In this document: positions 60,562 to 64,000 of the stretch, in pieces
Numbering within the stretch: the first letter of the stretch is position 1
Layout: each line of letters opens with the position of its first letter
Origin: Jiella mangrovi
GTDB lineage: Bacteria > Pseudomonadota > Alphaproteobacteria > Rhizobiales > Rhizobiaceae
Length of the DNA: 64,000 nt
Assembly: GCF_017815135.1 (NCBI RefSeq)
Contig: NZ_JAGJCF010000007.1
Location: forward strand, 124,001-188,000
Reading direction: 5' to 3'
Made by a program: the position numbers and the translations under genes
Notes under the pieces: generated by a model
The model's database searches: none
What the model saw: the letters and a program-made list of their open reading frames with translations, nothing else
What the model was told of the DNA's origin: nothing

Positions 60562-63500
60562 ATGTCGATCCTTGCCGCGCTCAACCACCTGACGCACTAC
60601 AAATACGACCGCCCCGTCAACCTCGCGCCGCAGATCATCCGGCTGCGCCCGGCGCCGCATTCGCGCACCAAGGTGCCGTCCTACTCGCTGAAGGTGACGC
60701 CGGAAAACCACTTCATCAACTGGCAGCAGGACCCGTTCGGCAATTATCTCGCCCGCTTCGTCTTCCCGGAGAAGGCGACCGAGTTCAAGATCGAGGTCGA
60801 TCTCCTCGCCGACATGACGGTCTACAATCCCTTCGACTTCTTCGTGGAAGAAGCCGCGGAAAGCTGGCCGTTCGAATATGACGCCATCCTGAAGAGCGAT
60901 CTCGCGGCCTATCTCGTGCCCGAGCCGATGGGCCCCCTGGTCGAGACCTTCCTGAAGGATCTCGACCGCTCCGAGACCCACACGGTCAACTTCCTCGTCG
61001 GGCTGAACCAGACGATCGCCAACCATGTCGAATATCTGGTGCGCATGGAGCCCGGCGTGCAGACGCCGGAGGAGACGCTGCAAAAGGGCTCCGGCTCCTG
61101 CCGCGATTCCTCCTGGCTGCTGGTCAATATCATGCGGCATCTGGGCTTTGCCGCCCGCTTCGTCTCCGGCTATCTGATCCAGCTGAAGCCCGACAAGGTG
61201 GCGCTGGACGGGCCCGCCGGCACCGATGTCGACTTCACCGACCTTCACGCCTGGGCCGAGGTCTATCTGCCCGGCGCCGGCTGGATCGGCCTTGACCCGA
61301 CGTCGGGTCTTCTCACCGGCGAAAGCCACGTGCCGCTCGCCGCGACGCCGCATTACCGCTCCGCCGCGCCGATCTCCGGCGCCGTCGATTATGCCGAGGT
61401 CGAGTTCGATTTCGCCATGTCGGTCACCCGCGTCGCCGAGCGCCCGCGCGTCTCCTATCCGTTTTCCGACGAAAGCTGGGAAGAGCTCGACGCCCTCGGG
61501 GCGAAGGTCGACGCAGAACTCCAAGCCGCCGACGTCCGCCTCACCATGGGCGGCGAGCCGACCTTCGTGTCGATCGACGATTTCGAGGCGGCCGAATGGA
61601 ACGCCGACGCCACCGGCCCGACCAAGCGCGGCCTTGCCGACGATCTGATCCGCCGCTTGCGGGATCGCTTCGCGCCCGGCGGCTTCCTCCATTACGGCCA
61701 GGGCAAGTGGTATCCCGGCGAGACCCTGCCGCGCTGGACCTTCTCGCTCTACTGGCGCAAGGACGGCGCGCCGATCTGGAAGAACGAGCGGACGATCGCC
61801 CGGGAAAAGACCGACCGCGAGGTCGGCCCGGCCGAATCCGAGCGCTTCACCAGGGCCATCGCCGGCGCCCTCGGGCTCGCCGACGACTATGTCATGCCGG
61901 CCTTCGAGGACGCGGCCTACTGGATCCTGCGCGAGGCCCAGCTGCCCGAAAACGTCGAGCCGACCGATTCCAAGCTGGAAGACCGGGAGGAGCGCGCCCG
62001 CCTCGCCAAGGTGTTCGAGCGCGGCCTGCCGAAGCCGACGGGCCATGTCCTGCCCGTTCAGGCCTGGCAGGGCCGGGCGCGCAGCGTCAGATGGCTGTCC
62101 GAGCGCTGGAAGACCCGGCGCAAGAACCTCTTCCTCGTGCCCGGTGACAGCGCCATGGGCTATCGCCTGCCGCTGGCGGCCCTGCCGCATCTCGGGCCGG
62201 CGGACTTTCCCTTCATCCATCCCGACGATCCGACCCAGCCCTTCCCGCCGCTGCCGCCGCAGAACCGCCAGCAATGGGGCCGGGTGGAGATGCAGCAGCA
62301 TCTCGGCAGCGCCGGCGCCACGGGCGACGCTGCCCAGTCAGCCGGCGGCATGAGCCAGTCGATCGGCGAAGACGGCCGGATGCGCCAGGACATGCCGCCG
62401 CTGCCGCCACTGCCGGAAGGCGCCGCCGCAGCCGGCCTGATGCCGACCTACGGCTCCTTCGCCCCGGCATCGGGCGAGATCGTCGGCCATGTGCGCACTG
62501 CCCTGTCGATCGAGCCGCGCGACGGCAAGCTTTGCGTCTTCATGCCGCCGCTGGAATCGACCGAGGCCTATCTCGACCTTCTCGGCGCTATCGAGGACAT
62601 CGCCGAGGCACAGGAACTGCCGGTGCAGATCGAGGGCTACGCCCCGCCCAGTGATCCGCGCCTCAATGTCGTGCGCGTCGCCCCGGATCCGGGCGTCATC
62701 GAGGTCAACGTCCATCCGGCGGCGTCCTGGGAAGAAGCCAAAGCCATCACCACCGGCGTCTACGAGGATGCGCGCCAGTCGCGGCTCGGCACCGACAAGT
62801 TCATGATCGACGGCAAGCATGCCGGCACCGGCGGCGGCAACCACGTGGTTGTCGGCGGCGCGACGCCGCTCGATTCCCCCTTCCTGCGCCGGCCGGACCT
62901 CCTGAAGAGCCTCGTTCTCTACTGGCAGCGCCACCCTTCGCTCTCCTACCTCTTCTCGGGCCTGTTCATCGGGCCGACGAGCCAGGCGCCCCGTATCGAC
63001 GAGGGCCGCCACGACCAGCTCTACGAGCTGGAGATCGCCATGGCGCAGGTGACCCGGGATCAGGGCTCGACCCCGCCCTGGATGGTCGACCGGCTGTTCC
63101 GCAATCTCCTGATCGACGTCACCGGCAACACCCACCGGGCCGAGATCTGCATCGACAAGCTCTATTCGCCCGACGGCCCGACCGGCCGGCTCGGCCTCGT
63201 CGAGTTCCGCGGCTTCGAGATGCCGCCCGAGCCGCGGATGAGCCTTGCCCAGCAGCTCCTGATCCGGGCGCTGATCATGAAGTTCTGGAAGGAGCCAGAA
63301 GAGGGCCGGCTGGTGCGCTGGGGCACGCAGCTGCACGACCGCTTCATGCTGCCGGAATTCGTCTGGGCCGATTTCCTCGACGTGCTCGCGGACCTTTCCC
63401 GCTCGGGCTATCCGCTGAAGCCCGAATGGTTCGAGGCCCAGTCGGAGTTCCGCTTCCCCTTCTGCGGCAAGATCGAGCGCGAGGGGATCACGCTGGAGCT

Positions 63501-64000
63501 GCGCCAGGCGCTGGAGCCCTGGAACGTCATGGGCGAGACCGGGGCGATCGGCGGCACGGTGCGTTTCGTCGACTCCTCCGTCGAGCGGCTGCAGGTCAAG
63601 CTGTCGGAGTTCATCCCCGGCCGCCATATCGTCACCTGCAACGGCCGCGAGGTGCCGATGATGGCGACCGGCAAGGGCAAGGAAGCCGTCGCCGGCGTGC
63701 GCTTCAAGGCCTGGCAGCCGGCCTCCGGCCTCCACCCGACGCTTCCCGTCGATGCGCCGCTCACCTTCGACATCTACGATCGCTGGTCGAAGCGCTCGCT
63801 CGGCGGCTGCGTCTATCACGTCGCCCATCCGGGCGGCCGCAGCTACGAGACCTTCCCGGTCAACGCCTACGAAGCCGAGGCGCGGCGCCTCGCGAGGTTC
63901 GAGGACATCGGCCACACCCCCGGCGGCTACACACCGGTTCGTGAGATCCCCGATCCGTCCTTCCCCGCGACGCTCGATCTGCGCCGGCCGGCGGGGCTGG
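60562..64000 (+). CDS. giant transglutaminase-like protein with DUF2126 (3' end outside window)
   Basis: The frame stays open from ATG 60562 to the window end (1146 codons). GGGAG lies about 14 bases before the ATG. The N-terminus is the bacterial transglutaminase N-domain ([20 protein letters not shown]). The papain-like catalytic triad follows: Cys180 in [14 protein letters not shown], His229 in [12 protein letters not shown] and Asp245 in GLDPTSG. From about residue 330 to the end runs DUF2126, with [49 protein letters not shown] and [13 protein letters not shown]-like text. Such proteins are predicted to modify or cleave peptides and are often encoded with circularly permuted ATP-grasp and alpha-E proteins. 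The biochemical role is undemonstrated. Confidence 0.9.
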   Translation, partial: MSILAALNHLTHYKYDRPVNLAPQIIRLRPAPHSRTKVPSYSLKVTPENHFINWQQDPFGNYLARFVFPEKATEFKIEVDLLADMTVYNPFDFFVEEAAESWPFEYDAILKSDLAAYLVPEPMGPLVETFLKDLDRSETHTVNFLVGLNQTIANHVEYLVRMEPGVQTPEETLQKGSGSCRDSSWLLVNIMRHLGFAARFVSGYLIQLKPDKVALDGPAGTDVDFTDLHAWAEVYLPGAGWIGLDPTSGLLTGESHVPLAATPHYRSAAPISGAVDYAEVEFDFAMSVTRVAERPRVSYPFSDESWEELDALGAKVDAELQAADVRLTMGGEPTFVSIDDFEAAEWNADATGPTKRGLADDLIRRLRDRFAPGGFLHYGQGKWYPGETLPRWTFSLYWRKDGAPIWKNERTIAREKTDREVGPAESERFTRAIAGALGLADDYVMPAFEDAAYWILREAQLPENVEPTDSKLEDREERARLAKVFERGLPKPTGHVLPVQAWQGRARSVRWLSERWKTRRKNLFLVPGDSAMGYRLPLAALPHLGPADFPFIHPDDPTQPFPPLPPQNRQQWGRVEMQQHLGSAGATGDAAQSAGGMSQSIGEDGRMRQDMPPLPPLPEGAAAAGLMPTYGSFAPASGEIVGHVRTALSIEPRDGKLCVFMPPLESTEAYLDLLGAIEDIAEAQELPVQIEGYAPPSDPRLNVVRVAPDPGVIEVNVHPAASWEEAKAITTGVYEDARQSRLGTDKFMIDGKHAGTGGGNHVVVGGATPLDSPFLRRPDLLKSLVLYWQRHPSLSYLFSGLFIGPTSQAPRIDEGRHDQLYELEIAMAQVTRDQGSTPPWMVDRLFRNLLIDVTGNTHRAEICIDKLYSPDGPTGRLGLVEFRGFEMPPEPRMSLAQQLLIRALIMKFWKEPEEGRLVRWGTQLHDRFMLPEFVWADFLDVLADLSRSGYPLKPEWFEAQSEFRFPFCGKIEREGITLELRQALEPWNVMGETGAIGGTVRFVDSSVERLQVKLSEFIPGRHIVTCNGREVPMMATGKGKEAVAGVRFKAWQPASGLHPTLPVDAPLTFDIYDRWSKRSLGGCVYHVAHPGGRSYETFPVNAYEAEARRLARFEDIGHTPGGYTPVREIPDPSFPATLDLRRPAGL

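Noticed and set aside
62338-63915. 525-codon minus-strand frame across the transglutaminase gene
   Set aside because: The plus strand is open for over 1100 codons with a catalytic triad and DUF2126 marks; the minus frame is its shadow.
1-64000. CRISPR arrays, tRNA/rRNA genes, prophage or transposase genes
   Set aside because: No regularly spaced direct repeats, cloverleaf-type sequences, phage structural genes or DDE/tyrosine recombinase motifs were noticed on either strand.

Overview
This is a GC-rich (roughly 65% by eye), gene-dense chromosomal segment from an alphaproteobacterium, most likely of the order Hyphomicrobiales (Rhizobiales). The evidence is the gene content (an ECF sigma/NrsF pair, PhaR-PhaA-PhaB, ThuA/ThuB, a DUF1217 protein, a DUF2126 transglutaminase), two TGA-N9-TCA iron-responsive operators of the rhizobial RirA type, and several palindromic intergenic repeats of the kind common in rhizobia. 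A vanadium bromoperoxidase-like gene and an acyl-CoA ligase resembling DmdB hint at a marine or surface-associated lineage, but the genus cannot be fixed from sequence alone. No tRNA, rRNA, CRISPR, prophage or transposase gene was found; the only RNA gene seen is the SRP 4.5S RNA.

Layout. 1-7.1 kb: the end of an ECF sigma factor with its NrsF-type anti-sigma, a fatty acyl-CoA ligase, a DUF1499 membrane protein, an MBL-fold hydrolase and a lone TadG-like von Willebrand protein. 7.2-21.6 kb: a complete aerobactin-type siderophore locus. An exporter and the amine N-hydroxylase are read leftward, and iucA-iucB-iucC are read rightward, from one divergent promoter carrying an iron operator. A second, leftward operon (receptor, fhuC, fhuD, fhuB, siderophore-interacting reductase) converges on iucC and has its own operator. 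21.8-24.0 kb: the haloperoxidase. 24.2-29.3 kb: a GntR regulator divergent from a TRAP transporter and mannonate dehydratase (hexuronate catabolism). 29.3-30.7 kb: an AT-richer island with one orphan membrane protein. 30.7-36.4 kb: a ytfQ-ytfR-ytfT-yjfF sugar ABC operon ending in its own GntR regulator.

36.5-47.4 kb: housekeeping genes (EEP-family phosphohydrolase, AMP nucleosidase, SRP RNA, HIT protein, NADH pyrophosphatase) and the PHB genes phaR, phaA and phaB. PhaA and phaB are split by a PD-(D/E)XK-like gene and a patatin-like lipase. Three near-identical ~235-bp repeats lie here about 5.2 kb apart, each with small terminal inverted repeats and flanking short direct repeats. 47.9-50.4 kb: an 831-residue protein made of seven DUF1217-like repeats. 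50.6-59.1 kb: a leftward operon treZ-malQ-treY-thuA-thuB, which joins trehalose synthesis from alpha-glucans to ThuAB-type trehalose oxidation. 59.3-64 kb: a zinc-ribbon metallopeptidase divergent from a giant DUF2126 transglutaminase that runs off the window.

The strongest items for follow-up are the trehalose synthesis/oxidation operon, the 235-bp mobile-looking repeat family (one copy nested inside another repeat), the Ser-to-Ala change in the vanadate site of the haloperoxidase, the probable CTG start of fhuB, and the uncharacterised transglutaminase/peptidase system at the right edge.
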